A stretch of 63,219 nucleotides of DNA from Ignavibacteria bacterium (GTDB taxonomy: Bacteria > Bacteroidota > Ignavibacteria > UBA10030 > SZUA-254). The stretch covers positions 1 to 63,219 of the forward strand of contig JACOSY010000045.1 of NCBI GenBank assembly GCA_016178595.1. Reading direction: 5' to 3'. The first letter of the stretch is position 1; each line of letters opens with the position of its first letter. A program made the translations under genes and the position numbers. Shown here one piece after another: positions 1 to 8,443 of the stretch. A model generated the notes under the pieces. It saw only the letters and a program-made list of their open reading frames with translations. It was not told where the DNA came from and did not search any database.

Positions 1-132
1 ACAAACTTCGACGCTGTCTCCAATGCTGATGTGAAACGTTTAGAACGACGCATGAACAACAGACCAAGAAAAATATTACATTATCAAACACCACGCGAAG
101 TCTTTAACCGACGTGTTGCACTTGCTCATTGA
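1..132 (+). CDS. IS30-family transposase, C-terminal end (partial)
   Basis: The frame is open from the first base to a TGA at 130-132 and encodes 43 residues. They contain the NNRPRKILHYQTPREVF block, which is the conserved C-terminal end of IS30-family DDE transposases (usually NNRPRKxLGYxTPxEVF). The catalytic core lies outside the window, so whether the element is complete cannot be judged. In this family the right terminal inverted repeat usually lies at or just past the stop codon, so the element probably ends between about 110 and 160. I could not prove the repeat without the other end. It marks the left edge as a mobile-DNA-rich area. Confidence 0.8.
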   Translation, partial: TNFDAVSNADVKRLERRMNNRPRKILHYQTPREVFNRRVALAH

Positions 133-195
133 ATCCAGCAACTTGAAAGCGACAATCAGGAACCTATTTCACAATATTCTTGGTGATCTAATAAC

Positions 196-906
196 ATGAC
201 AGATTTTCTAAATGCAATTGCGAATCATTCTAAGGAAGACAAGTCTTCGGCATTGTATGACAGGATCATCCAGGGGGGCCTGTTAGTGGTTGGAATCTTG
301 GGTCTTATTCAAGGCCAAACATCCTGGTATCCTTATACTTTCATATTAGTCTTGCTAATACTCAGCTTTCCATTTATGAAGTCGAGATTCTCGAATTGGA
401 GAACCTCGCGAATCCAGAGGAAAACAACCGAGTTACTTCATCCTCAGTTACGAAATTTCGTTGACCGCGCGACTCATCACGTGTTCGGTAGTGACCCCTA
501 TGCAATCCCATGCGGCATCAACAATCTTTTTGAAAGATCAGGTCTAAGACCGATCAAGCCCAGTCAAACCATCGAATCCGTCTTCTCTACCACTGTCCAT
601 GCTTTGCAGGATCATTAGCGGTTGGGACTCCGAAGGCATGAAGACCCTGAAAATGCAGTTCGTGAATTCGCGGAGATAATGTCAAACTTCGTTCTGTTTT
701 ATGTCGACGAGCAGATTCGCATCCTCAAAGCTTCTGACATAAAACCAAAGCTCGACCCAACAGGCATCTCAGACCTTCGCAGTCGATATTCAGCACTCTT
801 GCGTTATATTGATGACTATAATGACTACCGGAGTAGGGTGGCGTCGTATATGAAGGAGAAAGCCCCTTCGTACCAGATCAGAATTCCGTGTGAAACACTT
901 GATTAG
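196..906 (+). pseudogene. Membrane-anchored hypothetical protein interrupted by an in-frame TAG
   Basis: Two open stretches, 196-618 (140 codons) and 622-906, lie in the same frame and are separated only by TAG at 616-618 and one Arg codon. Read through, they give about 236 residues. The first part has two hydrophobic segments (about residues 27-40 and 46-60, a likely hairpin in the membrane) followed by a basic stretch. The second part is soluble and helical, with no good start of its own near its beginning. A single TGG-to-TAG change would explain the stop. No family is recognised. It may be a recent nonsense pseudogene, two proteins, or a gene read through by suppression; I favour the first. 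Confidence 0.5.
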
Positions 907-1025
907 TTGTTGTTCACAAAAGCTGACGGAATAGAATTTAGAGGAGGTGAAGTCCTTAGTGGTTCACTCGCCACAAATTGCCCAAGCAGAATCGACACGA
1001 GCAAAAATAGGAAGGAGGATCCCCC

Positions 1026-1763
1026 ATGCGTCGCAACGAGGCAGCCATCCGGAGGTCGAAGAAGCTCCTTAGGAGTAACTGTAGATGGAATTTCTCATGG
1101 TCTTTGGAGACCGTCGATTTCGATGGGCCCGAAACATTCCCTGAACTCCTGGAGGCATTGGAAGAAGAGTTCTCAATGGAAATTGAGAAGAACCTGGGAG
1201 TACCCGCGGACTGGAAACCAGAGAAAGGACAAACCCTAACGAGTGAACAAGTTTTTGCACTCACGGTCAGACGAAGCTTGTTTGGTCGTCTCGCTCGGGT
1301 ATTCAAATCGACAGGATTTGACAAAGAGGCTGCTCTCAATTTGATTAACCTCATTGGTAACATTCGATATCTTCTTTCCACTGCTGCAATCGAAGCGTTC
1401 ATTGAAGGAAGGAAAGAGGTTCAGGAGTGGATTGCCCAAGGCTATCGCGAAGGTAAGATCACCTTGTCGGCAGAAGTACAAAAACAGTTCAAACAATTCC
1501 TGTCCAAGACTGACCAGTTTAGACACCAAGTTGTAAAACACCTGGCAAAGAAATTTCCTGAGAAACGCATATCACCCCATAAACTCCATGCTCTGCCAAA
1601 GGATATTCGAAAGGCGGGTCGAGATTTCCTGCACCGGCAGTTCGGCAATTCCCTCCAGGCCAATAATATCATTAAAGAAGTGTTTCGAAAGCCAAGGAAA
1701 CCCCGTACTCAGCGTGTAAACGAACCCTTCCGCAACGCCTCACAATTTACGCCTCACGGCTAA
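1026..1763 (+). CDS. Hypothetical protein, basic and helical, in accessory island
   Basis: The ATG at 1026 follows a strong GGAGGA-type ribosome site and opens a 245-residue frame. The product is soluble, without signal peptide or membrane segment. It has an acidic first third (LLEALEEEFSMEIEK), a central helical region and a very basic C-terminus rich in Lys and Arg (KPRKPRTQR), which could contact nucleic acid. I do not recognise the family. It sits among mobile-element genes on the same strand, so a role in the island or an orphan phage gene is likely. The C-terminal tail may be an extension past the conserved part. Confidence 0.55.
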   Translation: MRRNEAAIRRSKKLLRSNCRWNFSWSLETVDFDGPETFPELLEALEEEFSMEIEKNLGVPADWKPEKGQTLTSEQVFALTVRRSLFGRLARVFKSTGFDKEAALNLINLIGNIRYLLSTAAIEAFIEGRKEVQEWIAQGYREGKITLSAEVQKQFKQFLSKTDQFRHQVVKHLAKKFPEKRISPHKLHALPKDIRKAGRDFLHRQFGNSLQANNIIKEVFRKPRKPRTQRVNEPFRNASQFTPHG

Positions 1764-1815
1764 TCTCTTATCACCCAACGCTCCAACCTCTTAGCTTAGT
1801 TGAACTTAAACAGGC

Positions 1816-1845
1816 TTGACAGTGGGAAAAACCCACCCACATATT
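1816..1845 (+). promoter_or_regulatory. Sigma-70-type promoter with a palindrome in the spacer
   Basis: TTGACA at 1816-1821 and CATATT at 1840-1845 are 18 bases apart. The spacer holds the palindrome GTGGG-AAAAA-CCCAC (1822-1836), a good place for a repressor. Transcription would begin near 1852, directly before the hairpin described at 1854-1925. The target would be the small gene and HNH gene that follow. This is prediction from sequence only. Confidence 0.4.
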
Positions 1846-1853
1846 ACAGCACA

Positions 1854-1925
1854 GTGACCATCGAGATTTGCTGAGCTTATAGAACCATTACACGAAACCC
1901 GTGTTGACAAGAACTCGATGGTCAC
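1854..1925 (+). repeat. Perfect 12-bp inverted repeat enclosing the start of the next gene
   Basis: GTGACCATCGAG (1854-1865) and CTCGATGGTCAC (1914-1925) are perfect reverse complements with 48 bases between them. The loop contains a smaller hairpin, CACG-N5-CGTG. The right arm contains the ATG at 1918, so a transcript starting near 1852 could fold at its 5' end and hide that start codon. It could equally be a paired DNA operator. Confidence 0.5.
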
Positions 1926-2160
1926 GCAACGAGTCTATACGTCGGCACGGGTTTTAATGTTTACTTGGATGAAACGGACAGAAAGAAAAAGAAACCTCCA
2001 ACTTGAACTTGCTGACGGGAATAAGTTCACCTTGACGGATGTAAATCTTATTTCGAGAATTCTGGCACGCCTAATTTACCAACAGGTGAGAACCGGGAAC
2101 CTACATGCTTCCGAAGATAAACATAGAGATTCTGTCACCTCGAATGTGGATGACGCATGA
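1918..2160 (+). CDS. Small hypothetical protein upstream of HNH nuclease
   Basis: An 80-residue frame whose TGA overlaps the ATG of the HNH nuclease gene in an ATGA junction, which indicates translational coupling. The product is basic in its first third and then reads like a small soluble domain (LQLELADGNKFTLTDVNLIS). No family is recognised. The ATG at 1918 lies in the right arm of the inverted repeat, and an ATG at 1957 (MFTWMKRTERKR) is an alternative start. It could be an accessory or antitoxin-like partner of the nuclease, but that is inference from position alone. Confidence 0.45.
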   Translation: MVTQRVYTSARVLMFTWMKRTERKRNLQLELADGNKFTLTDVNLISRILARLIYQQVRTGNLHASEDKHRDSVTSNVDDA

Positions 2161-2858
2161 GTAGGATGAATGCACGCAAGGCCCGTGCTGCCCTTCTCTT
2201 TGTGTTGAAGCGGGATGGATGCCGCTGCAATAACCGTGACGGGCGCTTGTTCCATAATCCCCAATGCAAGAAAACCAGTGATGAAAATTCACTCCTCCTC
2301 GACCACATCGATAACGACCCCGAGAACAACGATCCATCTAATTGGCAGGTGCTCTGTCGCAGTTGCAACACAAAGAAGAATGGACGAGGAAGATCAAAAC
2401 GCGGTGAAAGGGCGAGAGCGAAAGTTGACAATAGTCACAAAATGCGTTTGATAGAGAGAGAGGGAATGAGCGAGGAGACGAAACCGAGTTCGACAGAGAT
2501 GAAAAAGAGCATTGAGTACAGAACGAAGTATCGGTCATGGATTATCAACAAGGTCTTCCGGGAAGAGAGGGTTACAGAGCAAGAAGCCATCGATGGGGGA
2601 TCGGAACATGTAGAATGTAGCCAACAAGCTGCCCGTAGGTATCTACAGCAGCTCTCTTCGAGTGAAGGAATACTCGCAGTCGAAGTGGTGCAAGAGGTCA
2701 AATACGTCATTCTGAAACCTGAATTTGCTTCCCTTTCACAAGAGGAGTTAGCTAATCAGTATAAGAAGAATTGGTCGGAAGATCTCTTGAAAGGCATGGA
2801 CATCACGCTATCGAAGGCAGCAAGAGATGAAATGGCTGAACGGAAGGAACAAACCTGA
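2157..2858 (+). CDS. HNH endonuclease-type protein
   Basis: The 233-residue product has an N-terminal HNH domain (about residues 10-76). LLLDHIDNDPENN supplies the first His (about 50), Asn follows at about 62, and VLCRSCNTKKN gives the CxxC-N end, the usual zinc-bound beta-beta-alpha-metal fold that nicks or cuts DNA. The C-terminal two thirds are charged and helical, without a domain I recognise, and may set specificity. The start is coupled to the 80-residue gene upstream. In phages HNH proteins often stand near terminase genes and help packaging cleavage; here terminase genes lie 1.3 kb downstream, but homing or restriction roles are also possible. Confidence 0.8.
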   Translation: MSRMNARKARAALLFVLKRDGCRCNNRDGRLFHNPQCKKTSDENSLLLDHIDNDPENNDPSNWQVLCRSCNTKKNGRGRSKRGERARAKVDNSHKMRLIEREGMSEETKPSSTEMKKSIEYRTKYRSWIINKVFREERVTEQEAIDGGSEHVECSQQAARRYLQQLSSSEGILAVEVVQEVKYVILKPEFASLSQEELANQYKKNWSEDLLKGMDITLSKAARDEMAERKEQT

Positions 2859-2967
2859 CGTATCGCGGGTCCTTCCTGGCAGGTTTAGTAGCGGGTTCAT
2901 TCCGAGCGCAACCTCCACCCACCCCCTACAGGAAAACTTAGGGCTTCGTTTCGGTTAAGGTGCGAAT

Positions 2968-3486
2968 ATGGCAAAAACAATATCAGATTCATTGGTTTGG
3001 ACGACTGAAAAGCGAAACGCAAAGTCACTCGTTGCGCTGCCCTTTAATCCCCGCAAGCTGACCGACAAGCAACGGCGTGATTTGGAGGCGTCGCTTTCAA
3101 AATTCAACCTCGTTGAAATTCCTGCCATTAACCGGGACAACACGATCATCGCGGGACATCAGCGATTGTCGATCCTCGTGGCCTTAGGCCAGGGGGATGA
3201 TGAGATCGACGTTCGCGTACCGAACCGGTTGCTTACGGAAGGGGAAGTCAAGGAATACTGCATCCGGAGCAATAAGAACACCGGCGAGTGGGATATTGAT
3301 ACGCTGAAAGAGAACTTCGATTTGAACGAGCTCTTAGGCTGGGGATTCAGTCAGGATGAGTTTCGGGAGCTGGGCTTGGAGATCCCGGAGTTCCAGCCTG
3401 TCTCACTCGACGACCAGCCGCGATTAGACATGAAAAAGGCTATCACTTGCCCAAACTGTCACCATGAATTCGTCCCTACGGCTTGA
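2968..3486 (+). CDS. ParB/Srx-fold N-terminal domain protein, phage type
   Basis: The product is 172 residues. Residues 18-100 form a ParB-like domain with NPRK (27-30) and the signature IIAGHQRLSIL (61-71), where GHQR stands for the GERR-type nucleotide-binding loop. It lacks the ParB helix-turn-helix and dimer domains and instead ends in a zinc-ribbon-like CPNCHHEF tail. This short form is common in phages and islands beside DNA methylases or Mom-type genes, and some relatives are nucleases or CTPases. The next gene begins 23 bases before this one ends, so the two are probably co-translated. Confidence 0.8.
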   Translation: MAKTISDSLVWTTEKRNAKSLVALPFNPRKLTDKQRRDLEASLSKFNLVEIPAINRDNTIIAGHQRLSILVALGQGDDEIDVRVPNRLLTEGEVKEYCIRSNKNTGEWDIDTLKENFDLNELLGWGFSQDEFRELGLEIPEFQPVSLDDQPRLDMKKAITCPNCHHEFVPTA

Positions 3487-4174
3487 TTACTGCTCACACG
3501 AGGCGGCCAAGTATGCCGTCGAGCACTGGCATTACTCCCGGCAGTTACCGGCTGGGAAACTGGTGAAGATCGGCGTGTGGGAGGATGGCGCATTTACAGG
3601 TTGCGTCATCTTTTCTTATGGAGCGAACCCCAATGTCACGAAGTCACTCTCCTTGCGACAGACGGAAGTCTGTGAACTCACACGTGTAGCGCTCAAGAAA
3701 GGGCACGCGGTTCAAGTATCAAGAGTCCTTGCCATTTCACTGAAGCTCTTGAAGAAACAAAGTCCGGGTGTACGGATCGTACTGAGTTACGCGGATACCG
3801 ATCAGGGTCATTTGGGCGTGATCTACCAAGCGAGCAATTGGCTTTACGTCGGGCATGTTCAAGAAGGCGCCCAATCTGCATTCCTCATTCATGGGCAGAG
3901 GATGCACCCCCGGAGTGTTGGAGCCCGTGGATGGATGCAGTCGTTGAAGTGGATCAGAGAACACATCGATCCGAACGCTACGCAGGCGAGGACCAAGGGA
4001 AAAGAAAAATACGTCTGGTTATTCGATGAAAGCCTTCGATCAAAGTTTGAAGCGAACATTCAACCCTATCCAAAATTACGCGCAACAAGTGAAACCGGCG
4101 ACACGTCCCGCCTCCAGCGGGAAGAGGGCGGATCGACACCGACCGTTGCGCTCAATTCTTGTTTGACTGCATAA
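3464..4174 (+). CDS. mom-like: Mom-like adenine modification protein (GNAT fold)
   Basis: The 236-residue product resembles the Mu Mom family, which converts adenine in phage DNA to N6-methylcarbamoyl-adenine and so blocks many restriction enzymes. Diagnostic parts are HWHYS (about 21-25), KLVKIGVWEDG, TEVCELTRVAL (about 67-77) and SYADTDQGHLGVIYQASNW (about 108-127), in the order expected for the family. The last 35 residues are low-complexity and probably non-conserved. It overlaps the ParB-like gene and precedes terminase, so it may mark DNA before packaging. Which base is modified cannot be read from sequence. Confidence 0.82.
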   Translation: MNSSLRLDYCSHEAAKYAVEHWHYSRQLPAGKLVKIGVWEDGAFTGCVIFSYGANPNVTKSLSLRQTEVCELTRVALKKGHAVQVSRVLAISLKLLKKQSPGVRIVLSYADTDQGHLGVIYQASNWLYVGHVQEGAQSAFLIHGQRMHPRSVGARGWMQSLKWIREHIDPNATQARTKGKEKYVWLFDESLRSKFEANIQPYPKLRATSETGDTSRLQREEGGSTPTVALNSCLTA

Positions 4175-4181
4175 TAATGCA

Positions 4182-4886
4182 ATGCCTCCTCAACACTACC
4201 CCGTTAAGGCTATCGCTTCGCTGCTGGATCTCACGGAGCGAAGAGTGCAGCAGCTTGTTAAAGACGGTACGCTACCGAAGCCGATTAACGGAGCCTATGA
4301 CCCCATTGGCTGCGTCCTGGCCTACATCCATTATCTCAGAAGACTCATTGCGGGAAGCGGTGAGCTATCACTCACCGAGGAGCGGACACGGCTTACAAAA
4401 CTCCAAGGCGACTTGGTTGAACTGCAAATCAGGAAAGCGCGCGGTAAAGTCATCGATTCGGAAAAAGCAATGCAAGCCTGGGGTGATATTACAACTAGTA
4501 TTCGTCAACAACTCCTTGGGCTCTCGACCCGGCTGGCGCCAGCCCTTACCAATTGCCAGAGTGTTCCGGAAACGAAAGAACAGATCGACACTGTTATCAG
4601 AGAGCTTCTAAATGAACTCAGTAGCCCAGATCTTACCCTTATCGCCAGAACTGAAAGCGGCACTGAAAGTCTTGAAGGGCTTCGCGCCCCCGCCCCGGTT
4701 CACAGTAAGCGAGTGGGCAGACGAAAAAAGAAGACTAAGCCCGGAGTCAAGCGCAGAGCCAGGAAGGTGGCACACAGGAAGAGCCGAATACCAGAGGGCG
4801 ATGATGGACGCCCTGAGCGACCCGAGAGTGGAACTGGTGACACTCATAACGTCGAGCCAGGTGGGAAAGACGGAGATCGTCAATAA
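4182..4886 (+). CDS. Terminase small subunit, Nu1-like
   Basis: Residues 7-27 (VKAIASLLDLTERRVQQLVK) form a winged-helix DNA-recognition motif like lambda Nu1. A coiled segment follows (TEERTRLTKLQGDLVELQIRKA) and then a helical region ending near REVLNEL-type sequence at about 4615. The small subunit binds the packaging start site and recruits the large subunit. After about residue 144 the frame lies over the large-subunit gene for 275 bases and becomes Arg/Lys/Gly-rich, unlike the family. The natural stop was probably near 4613-4615 (ATGA junction in another frame), so an indel has likely extended the reading frame. Confidence 0.75.
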   Translation: MPPQHYPVKAIASLLDLTERRVQQLVKDGTLPKPINGAYDPIGCVLAYIHYLRRLIAGSGELSLTEERTRLTKLQGDLVELQIRKARGKVIDSEKAMQAWGDITTSIRQQLLGLSTRLAPALTNCQSVPETKEQIDTVIRELLNELSSPDLTLIARTESGTESLEGLRAPAPVHSKRVGRRKKKTKPGVKRRARKVAHRKSRIPEGDDGRPERPESGTGDTHNVEPGGKDGDRQ

Positions 4887-6543
4887 CATCATCGGCTTCT
4901 ACATTGAGCACGACCCATCTCCGATGCTTCTCATTATGCCGACACTTGAGATGGGAACAGCGTGGAGTAAGGACCGGTTTGCACCGATGCTCAGGGATAC
5001 CCCGTCACTTCGTGGTAAGGTGACAGACGCGAAGGCGAAGGATTCCGGCAATACAATCCTTCACAAAACATTTCCTGGCGGACACATTACAATAGCAGGT
5101 GCGAACTCTCCCGCATCGCTTGCCAGTCGCCCGGTCAGGATCGTCTTATTCGACGAAGTGGACCGTTTCCCTTCATCGGCGGGCACAGAGGGAGACCCAG
5201 TAAAACTGGGAGCCAAGCGGACGCAGACGTACTGGAATAAGAAAATCTTCCATAATAGCACACCCACCGTAAAGGGTGTATCGAGGATCGAGTCATTATG
5301 GGAAGCATCCGACAAGAGAAGATTCTTCGTTCCGTGCCCCGCGTGTAACTATTCGCAGACCCTCCGCTGGTCAAATATCAAGTGGCAGAAACGAGACGGC
5401 AAAGAAGATTTGGAGAGTGTTCACTATGAATGCGAGAATTGCAAAATCCATTTATGGGAATCCGACAAGCACCGGATGATTCAAGGTGGGGTCTGGAGAG
5501 CAGAGCACCCGGAAAGAACCAAACACGCAGGCTTCCATATCTCAGAACTCTATTCGCCTTGGTCCACATGGCGCGGCATCGTCGAAAACTTCCTTGAAGC
5601 GAAGAAACGTCCAGAGACCTTAAAGGTGTGGGTCAATACGACATTGGGTGAGACATGGACCGATGAGGAGAGTTATTCGATATCGGATGAAACACTCGCC
5701 GCTCGTGTCGAAGAATATGAAGACACACTTCCACAGGGTGTTATCGTCCTTACAGCCGGAGTCGATGTGCAGGATGATAGGCTCGAATGTCTTGTGAAGG
5801 GTTGGGGCAAAGAGGATGAGTCGTGGGTTGTGGACTTTAAGGCCATCTACGGTTCACCTGCTAAACCTGAGGTGTGGGCTCTACTCGATGAATATCTCGA
5901 ACGGGAATGGCTGCATGAATCAGGCGTGAAGCTCAAGGTCGTATGCACATGTATCGATAGCGGAGGACACTTTACTCAGACAGTCTATGAATATGTGAAG
6001 GTTCGCCAACACGAACGTATTTTTGCAGTTAAGGGCTACTCAGGATCGGGAAGGCCATTGATCGGTAAACCATCTAAGGGCAATAGACTTCGTGTATTTC
6101 TTTTCCCTGTGGGGGTTGATACTGCCAAGGAACTCATCTTCGCACGTCTTCAGATCGACACGTTTGGTCCAGGCTATATGCACTTCGGTCGCAAATGCGA
6201 CGATGAGTATTTCAAGCAGCTTACGGCTGAAAAGCAAGTCACAAAATTCAGCAAGGGTTTTCCAACGAAGATATGGATCAAAGTGCGATCACGCAATGAA
6301 GCCTTAGACTGCGAAGTGTACGCTCTGGCTGCCTGTACGATCCTCAATCCCGCTATGGAAATCCTGCATGAGAAACTGAGAAAGAGAACCGATGAACTGA
6401 AAAAAGCCGGTGTGGCTGAACAAGAAGAAACTAAGGGCGACGGTGAGCGGGAACTCACAATTAAGCGTGTTGATAGGCAACCGCCCTGGAGACTTCGGGC
6501 CAGGCTCTCCGTGCCTGGTAGGAATTGGATGAATTCCTGGTGA
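4612..6543 (+). CDS. Terminase large subunit, GpA family
   Basis: The 643-residue protein is the ATP-driven DNA packaging motor and nuclease of lambda-type phages. Visible are a Walker A-like SSQVGKTE (81-88), Walker B VLFDEVD (about 178-184), two zinc-type CxxC pairs (about 242/245 and 274/277), and the nuclease-domain block VLTAGVDVQDDRLE, followed by CTCIDSGGHFTQ and a late RNEALDCEVYALAA motif. The length is close to the family norm. The ATG at 4612 overlaps the end of the small subunit. The final 20 residues are Arg/Trp-rich and may be altered. No portal or capsid gene follows, which is unusual for an intact prophage. Confidence 0.93.
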   Translation: MNSVAQILPLSPELKAALKVLKGFAPPPRFTVSEWADEKRRLSPESSAEPGRWHTGRAEYQRAMMDALSDPRVELVTLITSSQVGKTEIVNNIIGFYIEHDPSPMLLIMPTLEMGTAWSKDRFAPMLRDTPSLRGKVTDAKAKDSGNTILHKTFPGGHITIAGANSPASLASRPVRIVLFDEVDRFPSSAGTEGDPVKLGAKRTQTYWNKKIFHNSTPTVKGVSRIESLWEASDKRRFFVPCPACNYSQTLRWSNIKWQKRDGKEDLESVHYECENCKIHLWESDKHRMIQGGVWRAEHPERTKHAGFHISELYSPWSTWRGIVENFLEAKKRPETLKVWVNTTLGETWTDEESYSISDETLAARVEEYEDTLPQGVIVLTAGVDVQDDRLECLVKGWGKEDESWVVDFKAIYGSPAKPEVWALLDEYLEREWLHESGVKLKVVCTCIDSGGHFTQTVYEYVKVRQHERIFAVKGYSGSGRPLIGKPSKGNRLRVFLFPVGVDTAKELIFARLQIDTFGPGYMHFGRKCDDEYFKQLTAEKQVTKFSKGFPTKIWIKVRSRNEALDCEVYALAACTILNPAMEILHEKLRKRTDELKKAGVAEQEETKGDGERELTIKRVDRQPPWRLRARLSVPGRNWMNSW

Positions 6544-6730
6544 AATCAAAACCGCAGCATGGAAAAAAATCTTAACTCTATAGTGATACGATGAAAATCG
6601 TTGTAAGAATATCGTTTTTTACTGCCGGGCGTGTCGATCGGCGGCACGAGCGTGTTTGGGTTCTTCAGTGTGGGCTTGTACCATCTCCTCCAAGAATAAC
6701 CCCATGAACAACTGAGGAGATGAAAGAACA

Positions 6731-8443
6731 ATGAAACTTGCTGCCGGGTATGTCCGCTGCTCCACCGATGAACAAGGTGCAACATCCATTCCTCAACAGA
6801 AAGCAGAAATTGAAAAGTGGGCTCTGGCCAATCAATTTCAGATCGTCAGGTGGTTTGAGGACGAGGGGAGAAGCGGCACCAGCTTTGAAGAGAGGCCAGC
6901 CTTCCGTCAACTATCGAAGGAGATTGAGCGAGGTGCAACGTTTGCTTCGGTGATCGTTTACGATGAAAGCCGATGGGGCCGTTCGATCAACTTGCGGGAA
7001 AGTTCTTATTGGAAGGAACACTTTGGCCGGCACGGCGTGAAGGTACGGCTTGTCTACTCGAACTCCAAGAACGGAAACGATCTCGGGAGCCTCGTGACGG
7101 AAGTTGTCGAATCAGCAGAAGCCTCTGAGTACTCGCGGAAAATATCCCGATCTGTCCGGCGAGGGATGCTATCACCTCAGCAGGCGTGCTATTCCCGAGG
7201 TGGAACAGCGCCGTATGGGTACAAGAGAGTCGCGATCGATATGCAGACCGGTGAGCGGAAGAACTTGCGCGATGGGACCCGTTCTGTTACGAGGCAGGAG
7301 AAAGTAGTCTATGAGCTTGGCGATCCACTCCATGTGGCGACGGTAAGACGCATCTTCCAGATGAGAATTGACGGGATGGGATACGTCGCCATTTGTGATA
7401 CACTCAACCGTGAAGGGGTGCCATCTCCGGTGCGAGGGAAAACTACACGCAAGGACAATAAGTGGAGAGGCCTCACGATTCGTTCCATCCTGCACAACGC
7501 GGTCTATACGGGTGACAACATCTATAATCGGCGGTCGTACAGCAAGTTCGTTGCAGAAGAACGGGGGTTGGAAGTCGACCGAGTTGTTATACCTAATGCA
7601 GAATCTGAGTGGCGCGTATATCGCAATGCCTTTCCGGCCATTGTTCCTCGTGAATTGTTTGAACAGGTGAACGCACCCATTGGTGTGACTTCTGACGGTA
7701 CGAAGCCTAATCAGCATTATTACAAGAGCAGCTACCTTTTGACCGGTCTCATCAAGTGTGCCCACTGCGGGCACACGTTCCAGGGTTCTCGCCACGCGAA
7801 AACCGGCAGCGTTTCCTACGTCTGCGGTGGCCACATCAATAAAGGAAAATCGGTTTGCAAGTGGTTTGCGGTGAAGAAAGATCAGATTGAACAGTTCATC
7901 ATGAATAGTATCAAAACACTTCTCCTTGAGCCAGAGATGCAACGTCAAATTGAACAAAGCTTGATCGAACTTTTTGACAGAGCGCCCTCTGAACAGGAGT
8001 CTAAGCTTCTTCTTTACACCGAGCTCATTCAGGACACAGAGGGGAAGATCCAAAACCTCTTGGCACTTGTCGAGAAAGGGACCGTCACCGCCAGCATCCT
8101 TACTCGCTTAGAGAAACTGGAAGGGGAATTAAAAAAACTTAGGGAGGAGAAAGCGACACTCGCCAGCAAGTCCATTACCAAATCAGACGGAGAAGTTATC
8201 CGGTGTGCCGTTGCCAGCTTCTACAAGGGGTTTGATGCGAGTTTTAGCCAAGGGTCTTTGCTTGACCAGAAGGAATTGATTAGGAAGGTTGTTGACAAAA
8301 TTATCGTTGATCCGCACCTGCGAAAAGTGCAGTGCTACATCCGGCGACTACCAAAAGTAAAAGGGGTCGAGGAGATTGCTGGAAACGTGGATAACTTACT
8401 GGGTGCAGGTAGTAGCGCTAACGGGAATCGAACCCGTATTTGA
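6731..8443 (+). CDS. Large serine recombinase (site-specific integrase type)
   Basis: The 570-residue protein opens with the resolvase/invertase catalytic domain; Ser11 in YVRCSTDEQ is the expected nucleophile. A recombinase domain follows (PYGYKR, then TVRRIFQMRIDGMGYVAICDTLNREGV), then a zinc-ribbon with CAHCGHTF (near 340) and its second Cys pair, and a long coiled coil (about 435-490), the arrangement of phage integrases and transposon recombinases. GGAG lies 7 bases before the ATG. The last ten residues, including NGNRTRI, are translated from the 3' end of tRNA-Glu on the other strand, so the true C-terminus or the attachment site lies there. It is probably the enzyme that moved this island. 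Confidence 0.93.
   Translation: MKLAAGYVRCSTDEQGATSIPQQKAEIEKWALANQFQIVRWFEDEGRSGTSFEERPAFRQLSKEIERGATFASVIVYDESRWGRSINLRESSYWKEHFGRHGVKVRLVYSNSKNGNDLGSLVTEVVESAEASEYSRKISRSVRRGMLSPQQACYSRGGTAPYGYKRVAIDMQTGERKNLRDGTRSVTRQEKVVYELGDPLHVATVRRIFQMRIDGMGYVAICDTLNREGVPSPVRGKTTRKDNKWRGLTIRSILHNAVYTGDNIYNRRSYSKFVAEERGLEVDRVVIPNAESEWRVYRNAFPAIVPRELFEQVNAPIGVTSDGTKPNQHYYKSSYLLTGLIKCAHCGHTFQGSRHAKTGSVSYVCGGHINKGKSVCKWFAVKKDQIEQFIMNSIKTLLLEPEMQRQIEQSLIELFDRAPSEQESKLLLYTELIQDTEGKIQNLLALVEKGTVTASILTRLEKLEGELKKLREEKATLASKSITKSDGEVIRCAVASFYKGFDASFSQGSLLDQKELIRKVVDKIIVDPHLRKVQCYIRRLPKVKGVEEIAGNVDNLLGAGSSANGNRTRI

Noticed and set aside
6544-6730. Short frames between terminase and recombinase (for example a 38-codon frame starting near 6591)
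   Set aside because: No ribosome site or recognised sequence; probably remnant or promoter DNA.
7172-8053. A 293-codon minus-strand frame opposite the recombinase
   Set aside because: It is the mirror of a strongly supported coding frame, without ribosome site or domain.
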